Of a stretch of DNA of 15,183 bases, positions 1 through 7,096 are shown in pieces. The stretch's first letter is position 1. Every line of letters begins with the position of its first letter. The position numbers and the translations under genes are program-made. This DNA comes from DUAL01 sp036012565 (GTDB lineage Bacteria; Bacteroidota; Bacteroidia; Flavobacteriales; BACL11). Below the pieces are notes generated by a model. That model saw nothing but the letters and a program-made list of their open reading frames with translations. It did not search any database and had not been told where the DNA came from. The stretch covers positions 1-15,183 of the forward strand of contig DASCPP010000091.1 of NCBI GenBank assembly GCA_036012565.1, read 5' to 3'.

Positions 1-740
1 TTACGCAACGTTTTCAAGTATTTATAACGCATTTTTACTGCTTTTGCCTGGTAAGAGGAAATGATAAACCCAACATAACCATCCAATATTCCTAATTGAA
101 TAAAATAATGTTTTATAAAGCGAAATATTGGTTTTATAAGTGTGTGGAAGATTGTGATATTTCCTGTTTTTTTATCATAATCTTTCGCTTGCCATTTTGC
201 GTATTTTTGTAATTTCTTCAAATAATCCTTTTTACTTTTAAAAGTATTATGAGTGAGTTTGTTTTTCAAAATTCCAATTTTTCCCTCACTAACTATCTCA
301 GCATGAACATGTTTTTCTTCATATTTACACTCATCTCGCTTGAAAAGGCGTATAACTCTATCTCCTCTCCAACCGCTAAAACAAACTCTTTTTCCCATAA
401 AGTAATTTTCTCGCTTTATCCAAAAACCATCATAATTTATTTTTGATTCTAAAACCGACAATACTTCTTTTTTTAATTCTTCTTTTACTCTCTCATCTGC
501 ATCCAAAAGTAAAATCCACTGGTGCTTTGCTTGAGGAATTGACCAATTCTTTTGTGATGCAGAGTTTTCATATTCTCTTTGTAAGATAGTATCAGCAAGT
601 GGAGTTGCTAATTCAATTGTTTTATCCGTACTGAAAGAATCTACAACCATAATTTCATCAGCAAAATCAACAGATTTTATTGCGTTAACAATGTTGTATT
701 GTTCATTAAGAGTCGGTATGATAGCGGTAATTTTTTTCAT
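1..740 (-). CDS. Glycosyltransferase family 2 (WaaE/LgtF-like), 3' end cut by window edge
   Basis: This gene probably transfers a sugar from a nucleotide-sugar onto the lipopolysaccharide core or another surface glycan at the inner face of the cytoplasmic membrane. I translated it by hand: 246 complete codons are open from ATG 740 to the left edge with no stop. Visible GT2 (GT-A fold) motifs are PTLNEQ (residues 9-14), VVDSFSTDKT (32-41) and the metal-binding LLLDADERV (77-85). A basic C-terminal part carries the HYFIQLGILDGYVGF-type segment seen in the WaaE/LgtF branch. Members are about 250 residues, so only a few codons should be missing. Its ATG shares one base with the TAA stop of the GT9 gene upstream (TAATG), which suggests translational coupling and fixes the start. 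The acceptor sugar cannot be read from sequence. Confidence 0.87.
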   Translation of the reverse strand, partial: MKKITAIIPTLNEQYNIVNAIKSVDFADEIMVVDSFSTDKTIELATPLADTILQREYENSASQKNWSIPQAKHQWILLLDADERVKEELKKEVLSVLESKINYDGFWIKRENYFMGKRVCFSGWRGDRVIRLFKRDECKYEEKHVHAEIVSEGKIGILKNKLTHNTFKSKKDYLKKLQKYAKWQAKDYDKKTGNITIFHTLIKPIFRFIKHYFIQLGILDGYVGFIISSYQAKAVKMRYKYLKTLR

Positions 741-1705
741 TAAATAATATCTTGAATTAAGATGTTATTTGCACATTTAAAATGTTTTTCTGGACATTCT
801 TTAAGCCCATGTAATCCACAAGGGCGACAATTTAGATTTTCTTTTGTTTCTACTACTTTAGAATTACTGGCTAATGGTCCGAAACCAAAATCAGGAATTG
901 TAGAGCAAAATATTGTTGTAGTTGAGGCATTCATTGCGGAAGCTAAGTGCATTGGTGCTGAATCGTTTACGTAATTCATTTTTGCATTTTTTATAAGTGC
1001 TGCCGATTGCAAAAGACTTAATTTTCCGCATAGATTCATTATATTATTATGTTGACAATTCTTTATAATATTTTTACATTTCTCAAAATCTTTATTTCCT
1101 CCAATCAGATATATCTTTTTATTTATTTTATTTATCAGTTTTATCCATTTTTCAGCAGGAAATTGTTTGGTAAACCAAACCGAAATTGGTGCAATGCAAA
1201 TATAAGGTTGAGATAGGTAATTATCAACTACTTTTAAATCCTCTTTTGATGGATAAAGTTTAGGATTTACTAATTTATTATCGGTTATTTTTTCTATCAG
1301 ACTTAGGTTTCTTTCTGTCTCATGTACTCCGTTTTCAACCTTATGCTTTATACTATTTGTAAATAAGAAAGAAAACGGATTTTTATCAAAACCAATTGTT
1401 GTTTTCCCTTTTGAAAAGGTGGTAATAAAACCAGTTGAAAAGAATCTCTGTAAATTAATTACATAATCGTACTTTTCATTTCTTACTGATTGTAAGATTT
1501 TTATTAGATTTTTCTGCTTGTTTTTTTTCTTATCCCATATTAGAACTTTGGTAATATAAGGATGATTTTCTAAAAGCCCTTGATTGCCTTTTCTTAGTAA
1601 AAAATTAACTTTAGCATTAGGAAAAAATTTGTGAAGTTTTTCAATAATTGGGGTAGCTAAAATCACATCTCCAATAAAAGCGGTTTGTATAATTAGAATC
1701 TTCAC
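740..1705 (-). CDS. Glycosyltransferase family 9, ADP-heptose:LPS heptosyltransferase-like
   Basis: A 321-residue GT-B enzyme of the WaaC/WaaF/WaaQ family, expected to add a heptose-like sugar to the lipopolysaccharide core on the cytoplasmic side of the inner membrane. Family signs are the N-terminal nucleotide-sugar fold start MKILIIQTAFIGDVILATPI, where the family typically has GDxxLATP, and the C-terminal donor-binding motif NDSAPMHLA (residues 247-255). Near the C terminus is a cysteine-rich stretch (CRPCGLHGLKECP) common in Bacteroidota members. The gene lies 5 bp after dapD and overlaps the GT2 start by one base, so the three are very likely one transcript. It could be WaaF-like by overall resemblance, but the sugar and linkage specificity in Bacteroidota are uncertain, so I give no symbol. 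Confidence 0.88.
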   Translation of the reverse strand: MKILIIQTAFIGDVILATPIIEKLHKFFPNAKVNFLLRKGNQGLLENHPYITKVLIWDKKKNKQKNLIKILQSVRNEKYDYVINLQRFFSTGFITTFSKGKTTIGFDKNPFSFLFTNSIKHKVENGVHETERNLSLIEKITDNKLVNPKLYPSKEDLKVVDNYLSQPYICIAPISVWFTKQFPAEKWIKLINKINKKIYLIGGNKDFEKCKNIIKNCQHNNIMNLCGKLSLLQSAALIKNAKMNYVNDSAPMHLASAMNASTTTIFCSTIPDFGFGPLASNSKVVETKENLNCRPCGLHGLKECPEKHFKCANNILIQDII

Positions 1706-1710
1706 TATTA

Positions 1711-2529
1711 CTAAACAGCAACATTATAATCCCTAAGTGCATCATTTAAGGATGTTTTTTTATCCGTACTTTCTTTACGCTTACCAATGATAAGGACACA
1801 AGGTACACCATATTCGCCAGCAGGAAATTCTTTAGCAAAATTTCCTGGAATTACTACCGATCTGCTAGGAATAATTCCTTTGTGTTCTATCGGTCTATTA
1901 TCACTTACATCAATTATTTTAGTAGAGGCAGTAAGTACTACATTAGCACCAAGAACAGCTTCTTTTTCAACTTTAACGCCTTCCACCACAACGGAGCGCG
2001 AACCAATAAAAGCGTCATCTTCAATAATAACGGGAGTAGCTTGTATAGGTTCTAAGACACCACCGATTCCAACACCACCTGATAGATGTACATTCTTTCC
2101 AATTTGAGCACAAGAACCAACAGTTGCCCAGGTATCTACCATAGTACCACTGTCGACATAAGCACCAATATTTACATAAGAGGGCATCATGATAACGCCA
2201 GGAGCTAAATAAGCACCATAGCGAGCAATTGCATGAGGTACAATACGAACACCAAGATCAGCATATCCGCTTTTAAGTTTCATTTTATCGTGAAATTCCA
2301 ATGGGCCTAATTCAATTGTTTCCATTTTACGAATAGGAAAATAAAGAATAACAGCTTTTTTAACCCAATCGTTTACTTGCCATCCATTTTCTGTTGGCTG
2401 TGCAGTACGCAACCTTCCTTTATCTATTTCCTCAATTATTGTTCGAATACACTCCTTGGTGGCAGATTTTTTTAGTAAATCCCTATTTTTCCAAGCGGTT
2501 TCAATTATTTGTTTCCATTGTGAATTCAT
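1711..2529 (-). CDS. dapD: 2,3,4,5-tetrahydropyridine-2,6-dicarboxylate N-succinyltransferase
   Basis: DapD transfers succinyl from succinyl-CoA to tetrahydrodipicolinate in the succinylase branch of lysine and meso-diaminopimelate synthesis in the cytoplasm. The 272-residue product matches the family length (E. coli DapD is 274). An alpha-helical N-terminal domain contains RTAQPTENGWQVNDWVKKAV (41-60). A left-handed beta-helix of hexapeptide repeats runs from about 105 to 205, including the conserved MVDTWATVGSCAQIGKNVHL stretch (130-149) and the GGVGIGGVLEP segment that follows. The enzyme acts as a trimer in known members. It is first in a three-gene minus-strand operon, 5 bp ahead of the GT9 gene, and has its own TAnnTTTG box 5 bp upstream of the ATG. 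The lysine/peptidoglycan precursor step is thus expressed together with LPS glycosyltransferases. Confidence 0.96.
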   Translation of the reverse strand: MNSQWKQIIETAWKNRDLLKKSATKECIRTIIEEIDKGRLRTAQPTENGWQVNDWVKKAVILYFPIRKMETIELGPLEFHDKMKLKSGYADLGVRIVPHAIARYGAYLAPGVIMMPSYVNIGAYVDSGTMVDTWATVGSCAQIGKNVHLSGGVGIGGVLEPIQATPVIIEDDAFIGSRSVVVEGVKVEKEAVLGANVVLTASTKIIDVSDNRPIEHKGIIPSRSVVIPGNFAKEFPAGEYGVPCVLIIGKRKESTDKKTSLNDALRDYNVAV

Positions 2530-2534
2530 AATTG

Positions 2535-2542
2535 CAAAGATA
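2535..2542 (-). promoter_or_regulatory. Candidate -7 promoter element (TATCTTTG) for dapD
   Basis: On the minus strand this reads TATCTTTG, a full match to the Bacteroidota sigma-ABfr -7 consensus TAnnTTTG. It ends 5 bp before the dapD ATG, implying a very short leader or none. I could not find a convincing -33 TTTG at the usual 19-20 bp spacing; the nearest TTG lies 14 bp upstream. Confidence 0.5.
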
Positions 2543-2601
2543 AAAGTTTAATGTAACAATTTGAAGATATAGAATGCAATAATATAAAAGGAAGGTTTAA
2601 A

Positions 2602-2647
2602 AAAAGACATAAAAAAAGCGGAATAAATCCGCAAATTTCTGTCTTTT
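2602..2647. other. Long imperfect hairpin, terminator-like on the minus strand
   Basis: An inner perfect stem, GCGGA (2618-2622) and TCCGC (2628-2632), has a 5-nt ATAAA loop. An outer stem, AAAAGAC (2602-2608) and GTCTTTT (2641-2647), extends inward by A/T pairs with one mismatch (2611-2613 with 2636-2638). On the minus strand the inner stem is followed by seven T and the outer one by another T run, so it looks like a Rho-independent terminator reading leftward. However, no minus-strand gene ends here: it sits between two divergent genes, upstream of the dapD promoter box. It may stop stray antisense transcription from the protease region, or be a relic. I see no other clear element in this 235-bp gap besides the two promoter boxes. 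Confidence 0.45.
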
Positions 2648-2740
2648 ACGCTAATAAATTTAAAAAGTTTCAATTATTGATTCTTTTTTAAACATATAAG
2701 ATATTGTTTTGAGAATTAATCTTTCTCTATGTAATTTTCT

Positions 2741-2748
2741 TAAATTTG
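2741..2748 (+). promoter_or_regulatory. Candidate -7 promoter element (TAAATTTG) for the C25 protease gene
   Basis: TAAATTTG fits TAnnTTTG and ends 16 bp before the ATG at 2765, giving a leader of roughly ten bases. No good -33 TTTG is seen at standard spacing. Just upstream lies a short inverted repeat, GAGAA (2711-2715) and TTCTC (2723-2727), where a -33 element or an operator would sit. Confidence 0.5.
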
Positions 2749-2764
2749 CATTAAGCAAACTAAT

Positions 2765-5700
2765 ATGAAAAAACTAAGCTTACTTCTAACGACTCTTTCG
2801 GTTACTTTTTTTCTTTCTTTTTCTGAAGAAATTAAGCTGAATGAGGAGCATAATTATTTTGAAATCACCAATAAATCGCTGACTGAGTTTTCATTTGTAA
2901 ATAATTTTTCAGGCTTAGATGCAAAACTAATTAAGACAAAAGAAGGTGACTTTATAAAACTTTTTGTGAGTGGATATGCTGCTAATTCTGATTACGGAAA
3001 AGCAGAATTACCAGAATTAAAAAAGATATTTCGTATTCCTTTTGGTGCACAGGTAGTACTTAAGATTGTAAATAAAGAGGAAGAGCTTATTTCTTTAGAT
3101 GACTACAACATTACATTACCTCTTTTTCCTAATCAGCCATCTATATCAAAAGGAGATAATGCAGAACAAGTTCCTTTTGTTTACGATAGAGATTTTTATA
3201 AGATCAATCAATTTAACGAGAATCCAATTGTAAAAATTGATGTATTAGGAAAAATGAGAGGACAAGAAATGGCTCGATTAAATATTTCTCCTTTTAGTTA
3301 CAATCCCGTTACAAATGAACTAAAGATTATTACAAAAATTGAAGCAAAAGTGGTATTTAAGAATGTTGATTTAGCAGAAGATCTGTCTATAAGAAAGAAA
3401 TATTTTAATCCAAATTTTGAGCATCAATATAAACAATTTGCGAATTATTTACCCCTTCCCACTAAAGATGTAATCACCACTTACCCTGTAAAATATGTAA
3501 TCATTTCCGATCCTATGTTTCAATCTATTTTGCAACCATTTGTAGAGTGGAAGGTAAAGAAAGGATTTGAAGTAATTGAAGGTTATACAAACGATCCTGT
3601 GGTTGGCAATACAACAACCTCAATAAGATCTTTTATTAAAACTATGTATGATAATGCAACAGTAAATGATCCAGCACCGACATATCTTTTAATTGTAGGA
3701 GATGAAGCGCAAGTTCCATCTTTCAATGGTAATTCTGGAACGCATATTTCTGATATGTATTATTGCGAAATGGATGGTGGAGGGGATTTTTACCCAGAGA
3801 TGTATTATGGAAGGTTCTCAGCTACTATGCCTGAAGAATTAACTCCACAGATTTTAAAAACACTTGAGTATGAAAAATATACTATGCCGGATCCTTCTTA
3901 TCTAGATGAAGTAGTTATGGTGGCAGGTGTTGATGCATCAATGGCACCAACCTATGGAAATGGACAAATTAATTATGGAACAGATCATTATTTCAATCTT
4001 GCTCATGGTTTGACCTCCTATACTTATTTATATGGTTCTGGGAGTCCTATTACATCTGATATGCCTGGAGCATCAGCAGCAATTATTGCAGATGTAAGTG
4101 GAGGAGTTGGTTTTGCTAATTATACTGCACATTGTGGTTCTTCTGGATGGTCCGATCCAAGTTTTTCAACTTCTGATGTTCCATCTTTACAAAATGCAAA
4201 TGAGTATGGATTAATGATTGGTAATTGTTGTCAGTCTAATAAATTTGATGTGCCAGAATGTTTCGGAGAAGCACTTTTACGCGCCAATAGTAAAGGAGCG
4301 GTTGGTTACATTGGAGGAAGTAATAATACTTACTGGGATGAGGATTATTGGTGGGGAGTAGGGAATGGCACAACACCTCCTCCTACAAATCCTACATATA
4401 CTCAAACGGGTTTGGGTGTATATGACTGTGCTTGGCATGAAAATGGCGAACTACAAGCCGATTGGTTTATTACGCAAGGGCAAATGTTACATTCGGGGAA
4501 TTTGGCAGTTACTCAAGCTGGAGGTTCTGAAGAATACTATTGGGAGATCTACCATTTGATGGGTGATCCTTCTGTGATGCCTTATTTTGGAGTTCCAACC
4601 GTAATGAATGTTACCCATCAAACAGCTGTTCCTTTAGGAACATCAACGTTAAATGTAACCACAGAAGAACATGCCTATGTTGCAATTTCAATGAATGGCA
4701 TCTTATTAGATGCACAACTTGTTGGATCAAGTGGAATTGTAACTTTAAGTTTTCCGCCCTTTACTAATTTAGGTATAGCTGATATTGTGGTTACTAAACA
4801 ATTCCGTGAACCATATATTGGTTCAATTTCTGTTATTTCTTCTAATGCACCATTTGTGATTTGTTCTAATTATCTAATTGATGATAGTTTTGGAAATAAT
4901 AATGGTCTTGTAGATTATGGAGAAGTTATTCATCTGGATGTAGACTTGCAAAATTTAGGTTCGATAAATGCTAATAATGTAAGCGTTAAACTTAGCACAA
5001 ATGATCAGTATATAACTATTACCGATAGTTTGAATTTTACCTCTGGAGTAAACGCTAATCAAACTGCAAACATCATGAATGCTTTTACTTTTACTGTTGA
5101 TAATTTAATTTCGGATCAGCATCAAGTACAATTTCAGCTAGATGTGTCGGATGCAATTGGGAACACATGGACTTCTTATATCCAACTTATATTAAATGCT
5201 CCACTTTTAGGACATGTGAGCTTTGCGATTGATGATGCTACAACAGGAAATGGGAATGGAAAGTTAGATGCTGGGGAAACTGTGGAATTGATTGTGGAAA
5301 CAATAAACTCAGGTCATGCAGATGTTAGTAATCTGATTGCAAACTTATCTTGTTTAAGTAGTTTCGTAACTGTAACCTCTCCTGCAGTTAATATTAATAA
5401 TCTAATTATTAACCAATCTTCAAATGCAGTGTTTACTATTAATATTGATCCGCTTACTCCTGTTGGGACATTGGCTAATTTTCCTTTTGATTTTGGAAAC
5501 GGACCGTATACATATAACTTTACTTTCTCTGACGTGATTGGTATTATTGATGAAGATTATGAAATTGGGAATTTCACTAATTATGCATGGATCCAAGGTA
5601 CTTTTCCCTGGAGTATCGATAGTGTATCTCCTTATGAGGGGGCTTATTGTAGTAGGTCTTTTGATGGTTTGCCAGATGGAGACGAATCTGAACTTTCCAT

Positions 5701-6214
5701 AATTGTAGATGTTCTTACTGCTGGTGATATTTCCTTCTATTATTCTGTTTCATCAGAGGAAGATTACGATTATTTGAAATTTAAAATAAATGGTGCAAAA
5801 ATAGCAGAATGGTCAGGCAATAAGCCATGGACTTTGGTTACTTATCCGGTAGGGGTAGGGCTAAATATTTTCAAATGGGAGTATGAAAAAGATGGAAATT
5901 GGTCAAGCGGACAGGATTGCGCTTGGATTGATTATATCGTTTTTCCGCCAATTGATTTGAATACTTTGTTGGTTGCTGAAAATTATGCAGATATAAAATT
6001 ATTTCCAAATCCTACAATGGGAATATTTACTATCACTTTTAATAATAATCAAAACCACCAAATTAATATCTTGAATGTAAATGGGAAAGTGATAAAATCT
6101 GCTAAAGATATCAGTGCTAATGAATGGAATTTTGATATTTCTGAATTTAGTTCTGGAACTTATTTGATAAAAGTATTACCAGAAAATATTACTTACCAAA
6201 TAATCAAACAATAG
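2765..6214 (+). CDS. Secreted gingipain-family (C25) cysteine protease with type IX secretion signal
   Basis: A 1149-residue secreted or cell-surface cysteine endopeptidase. Parts in order: an N-terminal signal peptide (about 1-20, KK then a hydrophobic run); a gingipain-type propeptide (about 25-230); a C25 catalytic domain (about 240-610); a linker Ig-like domain; two tandem Ig/CARDB-like units (about 704-817 and 818-925), each opening with an Asn/Gly/Asp-rich motif such as NGKLDAGE that could bind calcium; a cleaved-adhesin-like beta-sandwich (about 928-1062, with PWSI and SSGQDCAWIDYIVFPP); and a type A T9SS C-terminal sorting domain (1076-1149, starting DIKLFPNPTMG). His456 in NYTAHCGSS and Cys489 in GNCCQSNKF fit the catalytic dyad. 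Their spacing of 33 residues equals that of His211/Cys244 in RgpB, and the ECFGEALLR that follows matches gingipain CFAEALMR. Cleavage specificity (Arg, Lys or other) cannot be read. Its stop overlaps the ruvX start by one base. Confidence 0.93.
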   Translation: MKKLSLLLTTLSVTFFLSFSEEIKLNEEHNYFEITNKSLTEFSFVNNFSGLDAKLIKTKEGDFIKLFVSGYAANSDYGKAELPELKKIFRIPFGAQVVLKIVNKEEELISLDDYNITLPLFPNQPSISKGDNAEQVPFVYDRDFYKINQFNENPIVKIDVLGKMRGQEMARLNISPFSYNPVTNELKIITKIEAKVVFKNVDLAEDLSIRKKYFNPNFEHQYKQFANYLPLPTKDVITTYPVKYVIISDPMFQSILQPFVEWKVKKGFEVIEGYTNDPVVGNTTTSIRSFIKTMYDNATVNDPAPTYLLIVGDEAQVPSFNGNSGTHISDMYYCEMDGGGDFYPEMYYGRFSATMPEELTPQILKTLEYEKYTMPDPSYLDEVVMVAGVDASMAPTYGNGQINYGTDHYFNLAHGLTSYTYLYGSGSPITSDMPGASAAIIADVSGGVGFANYTAHCGSSGWSDPSFSTSDVPSLQNANEYGLMIGNCCQSNKFDVPECFGEALLRANSKGAVGYIGGSNNTYWDEDYWWGVGNGTTPPPTNPTYTQTGLGVYDCAWHENGELQADWFITQGQMLHSGNLAVTQAGGSEEYYWEIYHLMGDPSVMPYFGVPTVMNVTHQTAVPLGTSTLNVTTEEHAYVAISMNGILLDAQLVGSSGIVTLSFPPFTNLGIADIVVTKQFREPYIGSISVISSNAPFVICSNYLIDDSFGNNNGLVDYGEVIHLDVDLQNLGSINANNVSVKLSTNDQYITITDSLNFTSGVNANQTANIMNAFTFTVDNLISDQHQVQFQLDVSDAIGNTWTSYIQLILNAPLLGHVSFAIDDATTGNGNGKLDAGETVELIVETINSGHADVSNLIANLSCLSSFVTVTSPAVNINNLIINQSSNAVFTINIDPLTPVGTLANFPFDFGNGPYTYNFTFSDVIGIIDEDYEIGNFTNYAWIQGTFPWSIDSVSPYEGAYCSRSFDGLPDGDESELSIIVDVLTAGDISFYYSVSSEEDYDYLKFKINGAKIAEWSGNKPWTLVTYPVGVGLNIFKWEYEKDGNWSSGQDCAWIDYIVFPPIDLNTLLVAENYADIKLFPNPTMGIFTITFNNNQNHQINILNVNGKVIKSAKDISANEWNFDISEFSSGTYLIKVLPENITYQIIKQ

Positions 6215-6624
6215 TGGCAAAAGCCATAGGAATTGATTACGGAAAAAAGAGAGTCGGAATTGCAATTTCCGACTCTTTACAAATAATTGCATCTGCATTT
6301 TGCACAATAAATACTCCTGATATTTTTATTTTTTTAGATGATCTATTAAAGAAAGAGGAAATAGATTGTTTCGTGGTGGGGGAGCCAAAAAACCTTGATG
6401 GAACCCCAACCGATAGCACAGCAATAACCGAAAAGTTTGTAGAGAAATTAGCTAAAAAACACCCTCAAACTTCTATTAAAAGAATAGACGAACGCTTTAC
6501 TTCAAGAATTGCTAAACAAAGCATATTAGATGCCGGAATAAAAAAAATGAAAAGAAGGGATAAATTCCTTGTTGATAAAGTGAGTTCTGCTATTATTTTA
6601 CAGAGCTATTTGGATACAAAATAG
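6214..6624 (+). CDS. ruvX: Putative pre-16S rRNA nuclease / Holliday junction resolvase-like RuvX (YqgF)
   Basis: A 136-residue protein with an RNase H-like (RuvC) fold. In E. coli YqgF acts in 16S rRNA 5'-end maturation, and the family is also described as a Holliday junction resolvase. Motifs are GIDYGKKRVGIAISD (6-20, with the acidic Asp8), VVGEPKNLDGT (54-64), DERFTS (92-97, with Glu93) and VDKVSSAIILQSYLD (120-134, with Asp121), so the acidic active-site set appears intact. The start is GTG at 6214: the first G is the last base of the upstream TAG (TAGTG), and the second codon onward matches the usual MAKAIGIDYG beginning. The one-base overlap implies translation coupled to the secreted protease gene. 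A REP-like hairpin with a T-rich tail follows 12 bp after the stop. Confidence 0.92.
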   Translation: MAKAIGIDYGKKRVGIAISDSLQIIASAFCTINTPDIFIFLDDLLKKEEIDCFVVGEPKNLDGTPTDSTAITEKFVEKLAKKHPQTSIKRIDERFTSRIAKQSILDAGIKKMKRRDKFLVDKVSSAIILQSYLDTK

Positions 6625-6636
6625 AATACAATTTTC

Positions 6637-6675
6637 ATCCTGAACTCATGTGAAGGATCTCTCTTTTCCTTTTTG
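6637..6675 (+). terminator. REP-like hairpin with T-rich tail, possible ruvX terminator
   Basis: ATCCT (6637-6641) pairs with AGGAT (6654-6658), and a pyrimidine-rich tail CTCTCTTTTCCTTTTT follows. The core resembles the ATCCTGAA...TTCAGGATCT intergenic repeats that I recall from many Bacteroidota genomes, but in a decayed form with a shortened stem. It could serve as a weak terminator for ruvX and the protease, or be only a repeat relic. Confidence 0.4.
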
Positions 6676-6683
6676 TAATTACG

Positions 6684-6720
6684 AATGAAGAAGCAATCTA
6701 AAAGAGATAGCCACTTCATT
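6684..6720. repeat. Imperfect palindrome (REP-like)
   Basis: AATGAAGAAGCAATCT (6684-6699) is the imperfect reverse complement of AGATAGCCACTTCATT (6705-6720): seven outer pairs are perfect (AATGAAG/CTTCATT), and GC and ATCT pairs continue inside with three mismatches, leaving a 5-base loop. The GAAGCAATCT core resembles a common intergenic repeat type (ATTGCGAGGAACGAAGCAATC-like). No T run follows. Confidence 0.45.
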
Positions 6721-6868
6721 AGTTGCATAGTTTTTGATTTACTTTCAGTTTCCGGTAAATGGTGTCCTGAAAATTCCAACTGCAAGTTCTGTCTAAATGA
6801 GTAGAAATACTACAAGAATTGTTATGCATATTGCAATCATATGCTTTTATTTTACTTACTTTCCTGAT

Positions 6869-6960
6869 AGTAAGCTCACAGATGAGCCCTATGTTTAGCA
6901 ATAGGATACCCATTACTACAAAATCTAAGATTGTCCATGAAACTTCATCTGTGAGTTACT
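6869..6960. repeat. 92-bp unit with 16-bp inverted ends
   Basis: The left arm is AGTAA (6869-6873), a bulged G, then CTCACAGATGA (6875-6885). The right arm is TCATCTGTGAG (6945-6955) then TTACT (6956-6960). The eleven inner bases are a perfect inverted match and the outer five also pair once the bulge is skipped. The 59-bp interior has no open frame but contains a small CCTAT/ATAGG hairpin (6888-6892, 6901-6905). It could be a MITE-like element or a structured RNA. I see no clear target-site duplication. Confidence 0.45.
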
Positions 6961-7067
6961 ACTACTATTAAAATATTTTTTTGACTTTTATTTTTCATGA
7001 TTATAATGATTTTGCTAAGGTAGCTACATTTTGTTCAAAAATCTGCTATGACATATTATTCTAAAGA

Positions 7068-7095
7068 CTATTGTCTATCTACTGACTTCTGTCTT
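7068..7095 (-). repeat. Degenerate 7-bp tandem array after lolA
   Basis: Read on the minus strand, directly after the lolA TAA and one A, four heptads follow in register: AAGACAG, AAGTCAG, TAGATAG and ACAATAG. All four end in AG and each is similar to its neighbours. The TAGATAG unit also occurs in the array before ctlX. No protein or RNA structure is evident. Confidence 0.5.
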
Positions 7096-7096
7096 T

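Larger units (their letters stand above)
6625..7096. other. 472-bp gene-free stretch between ruvX and lolA (convergent)
   Basis: No credible coding sequence lies here. It holds, in order, a REP-like hairpin just after ruvX (6637-6675), an imperfect palindrome (6684-6720), a 92-bp unit bounded by inverted repeats (6869-6960) and a 7-bp-period array touching the lolA stop (7068-7095). The genes on both sides point into it, so it is where two transcripts must end. The only longer open frame (minus, 6719-6913) has no family resemblance, promoter or sensible composition. Confidence 0.7.

Noticed and set aside
249..446. Plus-strand frame opposite the GT2 gene
   Set aside because: Antisense shadow: the minus strand is a continuous glycosyltransferase with intact motifs.
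1787..2107. 106-residue plus-strand frame opposite dapD
   Set aside because: Shadow of dapD; the translated sequence has no family features and dapD is certain.
6719..6913. Minus-strand open frame of 64 residues in the gap after ruvX
   Set aside because: No family resemblance, no promoter box, odd composition with many Cys/Asn/His, and it runs across repeat elements; chance reading frame most likely.
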